Assembly (NCBI RefSeq): GCF_017794765.1
Contig: NZ_CP051236.1
Location: 3,308,192-3,372,191, forward strand
Length of the DNA: 64,000 nucleotides
DNA from: Nitratireductor sp.
GTDB lineage: Bacteria > Pseudomonadota > Alphaproteobacteria > Rhizobiales > Rhizobiaceae
Direction: 5' to 3'
Each line of letters starts with the position of its first letter. Positions within the stretch are counted from its first letter, which is position 1. The position numbers and the translations under genes were made by a program. The notes below the pieces were generated by a model. That model saw only the letters and a list, made by a program, of their open reading frames with translations. It had not been told where the DNA came from and ran no database searches. Shown here piece after piece: positions 1-8,053 of the stretch.

Positions 1-1004
1 GACGTGTCGAGCCACGGCACAACGAACAGAACCGCAATGGCACCAAACATGGCCAGGACGCCACCGAGCTTGGAATCGATCGGGCCTATGTTGAACGTGA
101 TGGCGCGCAGGATCGCGTAGAACGGCAGGAAGTACCATTCGGGAACAATGTGCGCCGGGGTCTTCAGCGCGTCTGCCTCGATGTAGTTGTCCGGGTGCCC
201 AAGGAAGTTGGGGATGTAGAAGACGAAATAGGCGAAGAGGGCCAGGAACACGACCATCGCGAAAGCGTCCTTGACGGTCGCATAGGGCGTGAAGGCCACG
301 GTGTCGGTCTTCTGCTTCACTTCAATGCCGGTCGGGTTGGTCTGACCGGTGACGTGCAGCGCCCAGACATGAAGCACGACAACGCCAGCGATCATGAAGG
401 GCAGAAGGTAGTGCAGCGAGAAGAAGCGGTTCAGCGTCGGATTGTCGACCGCGAAGCCGCCGAGCAGAAGCTGCTGAATCCAGTCACCGACAACCGGGAT
501 GGCCGTGAAGAAACCTGTGATCACCGTCGCACCCCAGAAGCTCATCTGGCCCCAGGGAAGCACGTAACCCATGAAGGCCGTCGCCATCATCAGGAGATAG
601 ATAATGCAGCCAAGGATCCACAGGAGCTCGCGCGGCGCCTTGTAGGAACCGTAATAAAGGCCACGGAAGATGTGCACATAAACGGCGATGAAGAACATCG
701 ACGCGCCATTGGAGTGCAGATAGCGGATCAGCCAACCGGAGTTGACGTCACGCATGATCTTCTCGACCGAGTTGAAGGCAACTTCGGTGTTGGCGGCGTA
801 ATGCATGGCCAGCACGATGCCGGTCACAATCTGCGCGACCAGCATCAGCGTCAGAATGCCGCCGAATGTATACGCATAGTTGAGATTGCGTGGCACCGGA
901 TAGGCCACGAAAGAGTCATAGACCAGACGCGGAAGCGGCAAACGCGCATCCATCCAGCGGCCGAGGCCGGTCTTGGGCGTATAGGTCGAATGTCCAGCGC
1001 TCAT
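1..1004 (-). CDS. petB: Cytochrome b of the bc1 complex (C-terminus cut off by the window)
   Basis: This is the membrane subunit of ubiquinol-cytochrome c reductase, which carries both b hemes and forms the quinone sites. The frame is open from ATG at 1004 to the window edge (334 codons), so the C-terminus is outside. The first pair of heme-ligand histidines is near residues 97 (YLHSNGAS) and 111 (VYVHIFRG). A second pair lies in the helix carrying SLHYLLPF and VLHVWALH. The quinol-site motif PEWY is near residue 288. It starts 23 nt after the Rieske gene on the same strand, as in petABC operons; a cytochrome c1 gene is expected just outside. The identification is firm. Confidence 0.97.
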   Translation of the reverse strand, partial: MSAGHSTYTPKTGLGRWMDARLPLPRLVYDSFVAYPVPRNLNYAYTFGGILTLMLVAQIVTGIVLAMHYAANTEVAFNSVEKIMRDVNSGWLIRYLHSNGASMFFIAVYVHIFRGLYYGSYKAPRELLWILGCIIYLLMMATAFMGYVLPWGQMSFWGATVITGFFTAIPVVGDWIQQLLLGGFAVDNPTLNRFFSLHYLLPFMIAGVVVLHVWALHVTGQTNPTGIEVKQKTDTVAFTPYATVKDAFAMVVFLALFAYFVFYIPNFLGHPDNYIEADALKTPAHIVPEWYFLPFYAILRAITFNIGPIDSKLGGVLAMFGAIAVLFVVPWLDT

Positions 1005-1027
1005 AGAAAATCCCCTCTCGCCGAGCC

Positions 1028-1591
1028 TTAGCCGACCTGAATGACGGTGTCGGACACGAATTCGAATGTCGGAACCGCAAGGTTTTCCGGAGCCGGACCT
1101 TTGCGGATACGGCCAGCGGTGTCGTAGTGCGAACCGTGGCACGGGCAGAACCAGCCGCCGAAATCACCGGCCTGGCCGAGAGGCACACAGCCGAGATGCG
1201 TACAAACGCCGACCATCACCAGCCAGTTTTCCTTGCCCTCACCCGCGGAGCGGTCAAGGTCAGTGGCCGGTGCGTCCGCTGCGATATTGGCGTTGCGCGC
1301 CACGGGATCCTTCAGATCCTCCAGTGCGACAGCCCGCGCTTCCTCGATTTCCTTTTCCGTCCGGTTGCGGATGAACACAGGCCGGCCACGCCATTTGACG
1401 GTCAGGGACATGCCGGGCTCAACGCCCGACACATCGACCTGGATTGACGCCAGTGCGCGGGTGGAGGCATCGGGTTGCATCTGGTCGATGAACGGCCATG
1501 CAACACCAGCCGCACCGACGGCACCTGCAACGCCTGTTGCGACGTAAAGAAAGTCACGCCTTGTATGTTCGGTCGAATCGGTAGCGCTCAC
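1028..1591 (-). CDS. petA: Rieske iron-sulfur subunit of the cytochrome bc1 complex
   Basis: This 187-residue protein holds the [2Fe-2S] cluster that takes electrons from ubiquinol to cytochrome c1. Both cluster-binding loops are visible: C130-T-H132-L-G-C135 and C149-P-C151-H152-G-S-H. The N-terminus has a twin-arginine stretch (TRRDFL, residues 10-15) followed by a small hydrophobic anchor, as expected for a Tat-exported, membrane-anchored Rieske protein. It is the first gene of the pet operon, with petB directly downstream. About 270 bases of non-coding DNA lie upstream and must contain the promoter, but I see no clear -35/-10 pair. Confidence 0.97.
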   Translation of the reverse strand: MSATDSTEHTRRDFLYVATGVAGAVGAAGVAWPFIDQMQPDASTRALASIQVDVSGVEPGMSLTVKWRGRPVFIRNRTEKEIEEARAVALEDLKDPVARNANIAADAPATDLDRSAGEGKENWLVMVGVCTHLGCVPLGQAGDFGGWFCPCHGSHYDTAGRIRKGPAPENLAVPTFEFVSDTVIQVG

Positions 1592-1861
1592 GGGACTGCG
1601 ATCCTTTCACCTTGAGTCGGCCGGAGGGGACGCCTTATTGCGCTCGAACCCAAGCAAATTCCCGCGCATGACGGAAACTGCCCGGCTCTACCCCCGGCAT
1701 TTTTCGATGGTTTCTATGCGCCACGCAGGAACTTGTCCAGACGGGGGCGACCCTACAGGGCAGATTGTCGCGGGGAAAACGCAGCGAATAAAGGTGACTT
1801 AAAAACTCTTGTTTTTCAATACAGATGCTTTGCCCGCGTTTTCTTCGACGATCTCCGGCAC

Positions 1862-2617
1862 TCAACTCGGCGCGACTGCCTCGAAGGTGAAGATGGAAGC
1901 GCCCGGCGCCAAAGCGCTCTCGGTCCGATAGTCCGCAAAGACATCAACCTGGACGAAGCCGGCAGAGCGCAATGCCAGCTCGAACTCCAGGAGCCCCCAG
2001 AGACGCAGGTGAAAAAGCTGGATTTCGCTGGCCACGAGTCGGCCATCGCGCCAATGCTCGTAACGCAGCTGCGAAAGCGTTGTCTGGCGCTGGAAACAGG
2101 TCTCCACCCGGCTTTCGACGAGTGAAAGCAGGTCATCCCTCGTCTGCCAGTGCCGCGCCGCGAGCGCGGTGTCGGCGAGACATGCCAGTGCATCGAGATC
2201 GAGAATCAGCCGGCCGCCGGGGAGAAGCGCCTTGCGGAAACGCTCGAGCACGCTCAGCGCCTGCCGCGGCTCCGTGATCAACTGGAAGGAGCCTGCAGGA
2301 ATAATGATGGCACCGAACCGCGTTTCGTATTCGAAATCCTCGAACCGCGCGATGTCGACGGGTGATGGCAGGCCGCGCGCATCGCACTCCCTGCGGCAGT
2401 AAGCCACCATCTCCTCGGACGCATCGAAACCTCGAATATCAAACCCCGCCTCCAGAAGCGGAATGAGAACACGCCCATTGCCCGCGCCAGGCTCCAGAAT
2501 CGGACCGGTGCAACCGCTCAGGCGGTCCCGATAGAATTCTATGTCGCCAAAAGAACGTCCGATGGGCTTGTCGAGATGATAAACCCACGAGGCCAGCGTG
2601 CCGTAAGCATTTTCCAT
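1862..2617 (-). CDS. Class I SAM-dependent methyltransferase
   Basis: This 251-residue cytoplasmic protein has the Rossmann motif I of SAM-dependent methyltransferases (LEPGAGNGRVLIPLLEAG), then GFDASEEMV, where the acidic residue should bind the SAM ribose. The substrate cannot be told. I place the start at ATG 2617 because AGGAAAG stands about 8 nt before it; an open frame continues upstream to 2680 without a good ribosome binding site. It is transcribed towards petA but is separated from it by about 270 bases, so it is probably a single-gene unit. Confidence 0.85.
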   Translation of the reverse strand: MENAYGTLASWVYHLDKPIGRSFGDIEFYRDRLSGCTGPILEPGAGNGRVLIPLLEAGFDIRGFDASEEMVAYCRRECDARGLPSPVDIARFEDFEYETRFGAIIIPAGSFQLITEPRQALSVLERFRKALLPGGRLILDLDALACLADTALAARHWQTRDDLLSLVESRVETCFQRQTTLSQLRYEHWRDGRLVASEIQLFHLRLWGLLEFELALRSAGFVQVDVFADYRTESALAPGASIFTFEAVAPS

Positions 2618-2714
2618 GGCGCCGTCTTTCCTGTCTGCCATTGCTGGCAGGCCAGTGCCACGAACCCCTGACCGCAGCAAGCGGGCCAGACAGCAGCATC
2701 CAGCAGGCCAGCGT

Positions 2715-3032
2715 TTAACGCGCCCCTAGACGCGCCAAAACCCGGGCGGGTATGGAGAGCTCGGCAATGACGTCGTCATGTCTGCGCAGGCCACAAAGCT
2801 CACGCTGGATGAAATAGAAGTGCACCGCTTCGGCGGCGGCGTGAAGACGGCGGTCCACATCCTTTCCATCGGCGGGATCTGCCGCAGCAAGATGGATGAG
2901 GGCCTTTTCCGCACGTCGACCGGCATGGCCGAGCGATGACGCCTGCTCGGCCACAATCTCGTTTTGAAGCACCGTATCGCCGCTGACGGGATGAACCATG
3001 AGGCCGGTCACGGTGCTGGGTGGTTTCAGCAT
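2715..3032 (-). CDS. Conserved hypothetical protein (possibly DUF6665-type)
   Basis: This small protein of about 105 residues is helical, with a charged middle (LQNEIVAEQASSLGHAGRR, then EKALIHL). Its layout resembles a short alphaproteobacterial family of unknown function that I recall as DUF6665, but that name is from memory and uncertain. Three in-frame starts are possible (3062, 3032, 2999), none with a convincing ribosome binding site; 3032 is a compromise. It is divergent from the LysE-type exporter at 3125 and lies about 100 bases upstream of the methyltransferase on the same strand. Confidence 0.6.
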   Translation of the reverse strand: MLKPPSTVTGLMVHPVSGDTVLQNEIVAEQASSLGHAGRRAEKALIHLAAADPADGKDVDRRLHAAAEAVHFYFIQRELCGLRRHDDVIAELSIPARVLARLGAR

Positions 3033-3124
3033 GTCAGGAACCGCTCGTGTATCGCTCGACAATCAAAACGTTTGCCGAGTATTCTGCCGCCTCTCACAAC
3101 CGCGTTCAACTCAGGGCACGAACC

Positions 3125-3757
3125 ATGACGCTGATCGAGCTTGGAACCTTCACACTGGTTGCCGCACTTCTTGTCATGTCGCCCGGTCCGAATGGCGTGT
3201 TGATCGCCAAGACGGTCCCCACTTCGGGCAAAGCCGCCGGTTTTGCCAACATCGCCGGGTTCTTCGCAGCGTTCTACGTTCATGGCGCTTTGTCGATCCT
3301 CGGCATTTCGATCATTCTGGTGCAGTCAGCCCAGCTGTTCTTCATCGTGAAAATGCTGGGTGCGGCCTATCTCTGCTATATCGGCGTGAAAGCGCTGTGG
3401 CAGGCCTGGCACGGTTTGGCGGCACCGCTTGAGGTGTCACCTGCCAAACGCCGGCGCACACTCGTACGCGCGGCACTCGAAGGTTTTTTGACCAATGCGC
3501 TCAACCCCAAGGTGTCGATGTTCTACCTGGCGGCATTTCCGCAGTTCATTCCGGCCAATGCCGACGCCACCCTCTGGGCCTTCGCGCTTGTGGTGATTCA
3601 CTCGCTTCTGAACATTGTGTGGTTCTCGTCGCTGGTGCTTTTGTTTTCAGGCCTCAAGTCGATCGGCAGCAATGTCCGCATGCAGCGCGGGCTGAAAGCG
3701 CTCACGGGAACGGTGTTTATCGGCTTCGGGCTGAAACTGGCGACCATGCGCCCATAG
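3125..3757 (+). CDS. LysE/RhtB-family amino-acid exporter
   Basis: This 210-residue inner-membrane protein has the six-helix layout of the LysE/RhtB family, whose members export amino acids or their derivatives. The N-terminal MSPGPNGVLIAK segment matches the family's conserved SPGP motif after the first helix, and GFLTNALNPKV is the second conserved loop. The open frame extends upstream to GTG 3020, but the family N-terminus (MTLIELGTF) fixes the start at ATG 3125. Its 3' end is 7 bases from the converging EamA-type gene. The substrate is unknown. Confidence 0.9.
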   Translation: MTLIELGTFTLVAALLVMSPGPNGVLIAKTVPTSGKAAGFANIAGFFAAFYVHGALSILGISIILVQSAQLFFIVKMLGAAYLCYIGVKALWQAWHGLAAPLEVSPAKRRRTLVRAALEGFLTNALNPKVSMFYLAAFPQFIPANADATLWAFALVVIHSLLNIVWFSSLVLLFSGLKSIGSNVRMQRGLKALTGTVFIGFGLKLATMRP

Positions 3758-3764
3758 GGTTGTC

Positions 3765-4646
3765 TCAGGCAGCGCCCGCCTGTGCCAGTGGCGCGCGTTG
3801 CCTGACCTGGGTCAGCATGAGCCCGACAAGAACAAGTGCTGCAGCCACCATGCGCAACGGGCCAAAAGTTTCGCCGAGAAACAGGGCGGACGAGCTCATG
3901 CCGAAAATCGGCACCAGCAATGAAAATGGCGCAACCCGCCCCGCACCATAGGTTCTGATCAACATTCCCCATACAGCGAAACCGAAGATCGTTGCGGCGT
4001 AAGCGATATAGATAACCGCACCAACGCCGGTCCAGTTGATGCTGGACAGCGCGGCCATATCCGCCTCCCAGCCTTCGATCATGAGAGAAAGGGCAAATAG
4101 CGGGATCGGCGGGATGAGGCTCACATGGACCATCAGGCGAAACATGTCGACCTTGCCGGCCTGCTTCATCAGAAGATTGGAAATCGCCCACATGAAGGCG
4201 GCGGCGATCCCCAACGCCAGGCCCGTGATCGTGATGCTTGCGTCCACCGTCAGCGCGATCAGGGCAATCCCGCAAAAGGCGACGAAAATACCGAGAAGCT
4301 GCATGCGTTTCGGCCGTTCACCCAGCACGAACGCCGCAAGCATGATGGTGAAAAACGCCTGTGACTGAAGCACGAGCGAGGATAACCCGGCAGAAAGCCC
4401 GACATCCATGGCCAAGAAAAGGAGCGTGAACTTGACGATGCCCAGCACGACCCCAATGGCGATGACGTAGCGCCAGGCGATCACAGGTCTCGGCACGAAA
4501 AAGGCAAGCGGCAAAGCCGCCGCCGCAAACCGCAACGCGGAAAACAGTATTGGCGGAAAATTGTCGATGCCGACCTTGATGACGACAAAGTTGAAGCCCC
4601 AGACGGCAGTCACCAGAAGCGCCAACAGGATATGGGGCAGTCTCAT
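3765..4646 (-). CDS. eamA: EamA-type drug/metabolite transporter (O-acetylserine/cysteine exporter-like)
   Basis: This 293-residue protein has about ten membrane helices arranged as two EamA repeats. The N-terminal ALLVTAVWGFNFVVIKVG and the later LVLQSQAFFTIML and RVAPFSLLVPIFG segments closely resemble E. coli EamA, an O-acetylserine/cysteine exporter, so the same substrate class is likely but not proven. Start 4646 is preferred over ATG 4652 because GAGGA then stands 8 nt upstream. It lies 113 bases after hemF on the same strand and could be read from the same promoter. Confidence 0.85.
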   Translation of the reverse strand: MRLPHILLALLVTAVWGFNFVVIKVGIDNFPPILFSALRFAAAALPLAFFVPRPVIAWRYVIAIGVVLGIVKFTLLFLAMDVGLSAGLSSLVLQSQAFFTIMLAAFVLGERPKRMQLLGIFVAFCGIALIALTVDASITITGLALGIAAAFMWAISNLLMKQAGKVDMFRLMVHVSLIPPIPLFALSLMIEGWEADMAALSSINWTGVGAVIYIAYAATIFGFAVWGMLIRTYGAGRVAPFSLLVPIFGMSSSALFLGETFGPLRMVAAALVLVGLMLTQVRQRAPLAQAGAA

Positions 4647-4759
4647 GTACATTGTCCTCGGGCGGGGAAGAAGCCTTCGTTAAAGACCCCACCCGTTCAC
4701 AACTTTCAAATCAAAAACACTGCCGTTTAACGATCAGCGAGATTGAACCTCACGCTGGC

Positions 4760-5674
4760 TTACGGCCACTTCACCTCGGGCGGCAGGCTGGACAGGATGG
4801 AATTCACATTGCCTCCGGTTTTGAGACCAAAGATCGTGCCCCGGTCATAGAGCAGGTTGAACTCCACATAGCGGCCACGCCGCACCAGTTGCTCCTCGCG
4901 GTCGGCTTCGGTCCAGTTCGTGTTGAAGTTCTTGCGCACCAGGTGCGGATAGACAACCGCGAAGGCGCGCCCCACATCGCGGGTGAAATCGAAATCCGCC
5001 TGCCACCCGCCCTTTTCCTCCGGTGAGCGCAGCCAGTCGTAGAAGATGCCGCCGATGCCGCGCGGTTCCTGGCGATGCGGCAGGTAGAAATACTCGTCGC
5101 ACCAGGCTTTGTATTTTTCATAGTCGACGATGGCTGCGTGCCGCTCACAGACGAAACGCATGGCCTTATGAAAGGCCTCCGTATCCGGATCCTCCTGGGT
5201 GCGGCGGCGGTCGAGAACCGGAGTAAGGTCGGCCCCGCCCCCGAACCACTGGCTGGTGGTGACCACCATGCGGGTGTTCATGTGAACGGCCGGCACATGC
5301 GGATTCTGCGGATGGGCGATCAGCGAAATCCCCGAAGCCCAGAAACTCGGGTCGCGATCCGCCCCCGGTATTTGCTTGCGAAACTCGGGCGAGAACTCAC
5401 CATGGACGGTGGATACATGAATGCCGACCTTTTCGAACACCCTGCCGTGCATAACCGACATGACGCCACCGCCGCCCTCCCCGCCCTCTCGTTCCCAGGG
5501 TGTACGCTCAAAGCGGCCGGGTGTGCGCGTAGACAGTGGACCAGTCAGCGCATCCTCAAGTTCCTCGAAGGCCGCGCAAAGTCTGTCGCGCAGTTCCTCG
5601 AACCAGGCGCGTGCAGCTGCTTTCTTGTCTTCAATGTTCTCCGGCAAGCCGGCAGGCAGGTCTGGTCGTTCCAT
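4760..5674 (-). CDS. hemF: Oxygen-dependent coproporphyrinogen III oxidase
   Basis: HemF converts coproporphyrinogen III to protoporphyrinogen IX with oxygen, a late cytoplasmic step of heme synthesis. The 304-residue length and the conserved blocks are typical: PAVHMNTRM, with the histidine used in catalysis; [10 protein letters not shown]; and [18 protein letters not shown]. The C-terminal [19 protein letters not shown] block is also intact. The start at 5674 has AGGAAAG 3 nt upstream. The gene fits the neighbourhood, since heme is needed for the cytochrome b encoded nearby. Confidence 0.97.
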   Translation of the reverse strand: MERPDLPAGLPENIEDKKAAARAWFEELRDRLCAAFEELEDALTGPLSTRTPGRFERTPWEREGGEGGGGVMSVMHGRVFEKVGIHVSTVHGEFSPEFRKQIPGADRDPSFWASGISLIAHPQNPHVPAVHMNTRMVVTTSQWFGGGADLTPVLDRRRTQEDPDTEAFHKAMRFVCERHAAIVDYEKYKAWCDEYFYLPHRQEPRGIGGIFYDWLRSPEEKGGWQADFDFTRDVGRAFAVVYPHLVRKNFNTNWTEADREEQLVRRGRYVEFNLLYDRGTIFGLKTGGNVNSILSSLPPEVKWP

Positions 5675-5793
5675 TATCTTTCCTCTGGCCCGATCCTACG
5701 CGACGGTGCGGCAGGCGGACAGCCCTACAAATGACTCGCAATTTTCAACCGCGTTGCCTAAGCTTCTTATCCATCGGGTCAAGGAGTTCTTTT

Positions 5794-6051
5794 GTGCGAG
5801 TGCCCGCAAAACCACCGCTGGAGGGGCTGAAACGCAGCCTCGACAAACACCGCGCAAGGGCAAGCCGCCTGCCACGCGATGGTTTTTTGCGGGAGAGTTT
5901 TTCCCTACCCCGCGCGCAAGCCCGGGAAAAAGCGCGGGAATGGCTGGACCGCTGGCCCAAGCAGGCCTACTGGACCGAAATCGAGAGCTGGTGCGAACGG
6001 CCCGGTGACATGATCGAATTCACCATGCGCCGATTACCGAGCGCCGACTGA
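5794..6051 (+). CDS. Small conserved-looking hypothetical protein
   Basis: This 85-residue, arginine-rich protein has a probable helical middle (SLDKHRARASRLPRDGF, then REKAREWLDRWP) and a tryptophan-rich end (WTEIESWCERP). I do not recognise a family. I place the start at GTG 5794 because AAGGAG stands 7 nt upstream; an ATG at 5731 in the same frame has no such site. It is divergent from hemF. The strong ribosome binding site and balanced composition suggest a real gene, but there is no functional clue. Confidence 0.6.
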   Translation: MRVPAKPPLEGLKRSLDKHRARASRLPRDGFLRESFSLPRAQAREKAREWLDRWPKQAYWTEIESWCERPGDMIEFTMRRLPSAD

Positions 6052-6094
6052 GTGATCCCGCCACTGGAAAGTCTCGCTCGCCAGTCCACATGGG

Positions 6095-6125
6095 TTGACT
6101 TAAAGCTGACTTGAACTTTTAGACA
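6095..6125 (+). promoter_or_regulatory. Second SoxR/MerR-type promoter with no obvious target gene
   Basis: TTGACT (6095-6100) and TAGACA (6120-6125) are separated by 19 bases, the long spacer typical of MerR-family promoters. The spacer contains the near-palindrome TTAAAGCTGACTTGAA. The 31-base element matches the soxR-MFS promoter at 45444-45474 at 23 of 31 positions by hand alignment. Only a short tract and the 3' end of the oppositely oriented trmL gene follow it. Confidence 0.5.
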
Positions 6126-6285
6126 TCCCTTTCCCGTCGAGGAAAGAGATGTGATGCCGCCCCAAAAAAAGTCATGCTCACAGGCCAGATGGCTGCGCCC
6201 CCCGCAGGTGCACAACGAACGATCTGGGCCTCTGATAGGCTGTCGGATTAATCGGAAACAGGTTTCGCTTCTTCGATTCGACGCC

Positions 6286-6732
6286 TCAGCGCAGCTGACG
6301 CATCGCCTCGCCGGCCGCCATGGCTGCGCTCATGGCCAGGTTGAGGCTGCGAGCCCCCTCGCGCATTGGGATCACCAGACGAGCATCGGCCGCATCGTGA
6401 ACAAAATCCGGCGCGCCTACAGATTCCCGGCCAAAAAGAAGAATGTCGCCATTGGTAAAAGAAACATCCGTGTAAGATGTTTTGGCTTTCGTGGTGAAAA
6501 GCAGAAGTCGACGCTCTTCCTCCCTGCGCCAGCTTTCAAAAACCTCCCACGACGAATGACGGACCAGCGCAGCGCGCTCGAGGTAATCCATACCCGCACG
6601 CTTCAGGTTTTTGTCGGAAAGGTCGAACCCGGCAGGCTCGATCAGGTCGACGGTGAAGCCCAGGCAGGCGGCAAGGCGAAGTATGGCCCCGGTATTGCCG
6701 GGGATATCTGGCTGATAGAGCGCGATACGCAT
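6286..6732 (-). CDS. trmL: tRNA (cytidine/uridine-34 2'-O)-methyltransferase, SPOUT class
   Basis: This 148-residue protein has the length and motifs of TrmL, which methylates the wobble ribose of tRNA-Leu with SAM. The N-terminal LYQPDIPGNTGAILR is the family's signature and contains the conserved arginine. LLFGRESVGAP and IPMREGARSLNLAMSAA form the knotted SAM-binding part. The open frame runs further upstream, but the family N-terminus (MRIALYQPDIPGN) fixes the start at 6732. TrmL-like proteins act as dimers in the cytoplasm. Confidence 0.95.
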   Translation of the reverse strand: MRIALYQPDIPGNTGAILRLAACLGFTVDLIEPAGFDLSDKNLKRAGMDYLERAALVRHSSWEVFESWRREEERRLLLFTTKAKTSYTDVSFTNGDILLFGRESVGAPDFVHDAADARLVIPMREGARSLNLAMSAAMAAGEAMRQLR

Positions 6733-6813
6733 CTGGCTGTGTCTCTCGACATGGCTGGCTGTGGCTTTCCGGTTACACCCGGCAGCGAGCGAACAAAAGG
6801 GCACAAAAACAGG

Positions 6814-6842
6814 TGGCAGTTTCCTGCAACTGTGAGTATAAG
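6814..6842 (+). promoter_or_regulatory. Promoter of leader unit 1
   Basis: A -10 box TATAAG at 6837-6842 follows a weak -35 (TGGCAG, 6814-6819) by 17 bases. The same TATAAG, followed after exactly the same distances by TGTCAACG and then by an ATG, is found in unit 2, which supports this as a real start region. Confidence 0.5.
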
Positions 6843-6877
6843 CCCACCGTTGTCAACGCGAACCACAGGAGAAAAGC

Positions 6878-6934
6878 ATGGATACGCATCGACACTACAT
6901 GACTTGGCTCCGCGCCTTTGGCCTGAAGGCCTGA
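6878..6934 (+). CDS. Leader-like mini-ORF of unit 1 (18 residues)
   Basis: The ATG at 6878 follows AGGAG at ideal distance and opens an 18-codon frame (MDTHRHYMTWLRAFGLKA) that ends in GGCCTGA. A second mini-ORF with the same upstream spacing and the same GGCCTGACGGCGG end occurs at 7463. That suggests a translated regulatory leader rather than a functional protein. The peptide has no run of one amino acid, so classical amino-acid attenuation is not obvious. It lies 95 nt before the small ORF at 7030. Confidence 0.5.
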   Translation: MDTHRHYMTWLRAFGLKA

Positions 6935-7029
6935 CGGCGGACTCGGTTCGGCTCGCTCCCACTAATTTTTCAGGTAGCTACGCATCGCGGTCCGTCGGGA
7001 TTTCCTCCCGCTTCTCAAGGACGTTCGCG

Positions 7030-7284
7030 ATGCATAACCGCTTCCCCCGGCGGCCTTTCGGCCGCAACAACGACTTTGTCGTTCCGCAAACAGACCCAAG
7101 CCGCCCCACCCTGCAGGATCGCAGGCTGGAGGCCTGGGCAATGACAATCGGTGCAACAACCTTGCCCGATCGGCACGCAGACCGAAGGCGACCCCATCGA
7201 GGTCAGCTTCCCGACGTGGATATGAAATATTCCACGCCGGAGCGCCCCGCACTCTGGACGATGCTGCGAAAGCTGTTCCAGTGA
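7030..7284 (+). CDS. Small hypothetical ORF of unit 1 (84 residues)
   Basis: This basic 84-residue frame has AAGGA 8 nt before its ATG. It begins MHNRFPRRPFGRNN and ends in PERPALWTMLRKLFQ. No family is recognised. The main support is its position: it starts 95 nt after mini-ORF 1, exactly as the 96-residue ORF follows mini-ORF 2. It may be a small secreted or RNA-binding basic peptide, or non-functional; the sequence does not decide. Confidence 0.4.
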   Translation: MHNRFPRRPFGRNNDFVVPQTDPSRPTLQDRRLEAWAMTIGATTLPDRHADRRRPHRGQLPDVDMKYSTPERPALWTMLRKLFQ

Positions 7285-7318
7285 TGGGACATTTGTCGGC
7301 GCGGCATCCATCAGCGTC

Positions 7319-7340
7319 CGTCCCGCCACCCGGCGGGACG
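7319..7340 (+). terminator. Strong hairpin after unit 1
   Basis: CGTCCCGCC (7319-7327) pairs perfectly with GGCGGGACG (7332-7340) across a 4-nt loop, 34 nt after the 84-residue ORF. No T-run follows directly, so it may stabilise the 3' end rather than act as a classical terminator. Confidence 0.45.
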
Positions 7341-7398
7341 GGCCAAATTCGCCATTTTGTTCCGCAACCCCTGATAGGTGCAGCGTCTGAAAATAGTC

Positions 7399-7427
7399 TG
7401 GTCAAACCCGGCCATGGTGGCTATAAG
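7399..7427 (+). promoter_or_regulatory. Promoter of leader unit 2
   Basis: TGGTCA (7399-7404) and TATAAG (7422-7427) are separated by 17 bases. TGTCAACG follows 14 bases after the start of the -10 box and the mini-ORF ATG 27 bases after that, distances identical to unit 1. Confidence 0.55.
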
Positions 7428-7462
7428 GTGCGTCCTGTCAACGAAAACCGCTGGAGGCGGCA

Positions 7463-7531
7463 ATGGACATTACGATGCGTACCTCCTTCGCCGGCCTGCG
7501 CCCGTGGAATACGGCGCCGCACCAGGCCTGA
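7463..7531 (+). CDS. Leader-like mini-ORF of unit 2 (22 residues)
   Basis: The ATG at 7463 follows GGAGG at good distance and opens a 22-codon frame that begins MDITMRTSFAGLRPW and ends in GGCCTGA, followed by CGGCGG as in mini-ORF 1. The 5' side is also shared with unit 1 (TGTCAACG, then AACC, then GGAG). It probably acts as a translated leader for the ORF at 7629, which starts 97 nt downstream. Confidence 0.5.
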   Translation: MDITMRTSFAGLRPWNTAPHQA

Positions 7532-7628
7532 CGGCGGGTTTCGTTCTTCAGCTTTTTCAGAACAGGTAAAGCAGCAAGCGAGCGAATCCGCCGACCGTTT
7601 CTTCCGGTTGACACAATGGATTTGCATC

Positions 7629-7919
7629 ATGACTGCACGCTTTCAAAAAGGGGGCATCGCGCCCCGCACGAACAATATCGCGAAAACCGATCCGGCCGTC
7701 TCCGCACTCAAGCGCGGAAACGACACCGCTCCTGTCACCTCTCTTTCAGGAGCGTTCAAGGCCGCTCTCGGCAAGCCCGCGGTTCCGCCGCATAATAAGG
7801 CCCTTGAAAAGGGCAGTATCGGGCACCCCCCTCCGCTAAGTGCGGGTCCCTTGACCGGGTCGGGCAAGACGCGAACGAACGGCCCTGCGGCATCCGTGCC
7901 GCGCAAGGGCCACAGATAG
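7629..7919 (+). CDS. Small hypothetical ORF of unit 2 (96 residues)
   Basis: This 96-residue frame encodes a basic, proline- and glycine-rich protein likely to be largely disordered; it begins MTARFQKGGIAPRTNN and ends SVPRKGHR. No family is recognised. It is followed by a textbook intrinsic terminator at 7940-7976, which supports a transcript ending here. Its own ribosome binding site is weak, so it may depend on translation of the mini-ORF upstream. Confidence 0.45.
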   Translation: MTARFQKGGIAPRTNNIAKTDPAVSALKRGNDTAPVTSLSGAFKAALGKPAVPPHNKALEKGSIGHPPPLSAGPLTGSGKTRTNGPAASVPRKGHR

Positions 7920-7939
7920 CCGAGCAACCGGCAGTCATC

Positions 7940-7976
7940 GCTTTTCCGCCAGCCGCCGCCCGCGGAAAAGCTTTTT
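7940..7976 (+). terminator. Intrinsic terminator after unit 2
   Basis: GCTTTTCCGC (7940-7949) pairs perfectly with GCGGAAAAGC (7962-7971), followed by TTTTT. This separates the tandem leader units from the ABC exporter operon. Confidence 0.8.
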
Positions 7977-7992
7977 GAACACAGACAACTAC

Positions 7993-8027
7993 CCCGCAAA
8001 CGTGATTCAACACATCACGTTTGCGGG
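7993..8027. repeat. 14-bp perfect inverted repeat before the ABC exporter operon
   Basis: CCCGCAAACGTGAT (7993-8006) and ATCACGTTTGCGGG (8014-8027) are perfect inverted copies separated by 7 bases and end 26 bases before the exporter ATG. There is no T-run. It could be a repressor operator or an mRNA hairpin in the 5' leader. Confidence 0.6.
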
Positions 8028-8053
8028 ATCCAGAATGAAAGACGCCTGAGACG

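Noticed and set aside
6151-7284. A long plus-strand open frame across trmL and unit 1
   Set aside because: Most of it is antisense to trmL, whose own protein motifs are intact, and the product has no family resemblance. Only the part from 7030, with its own ribosome binding site, was kept.
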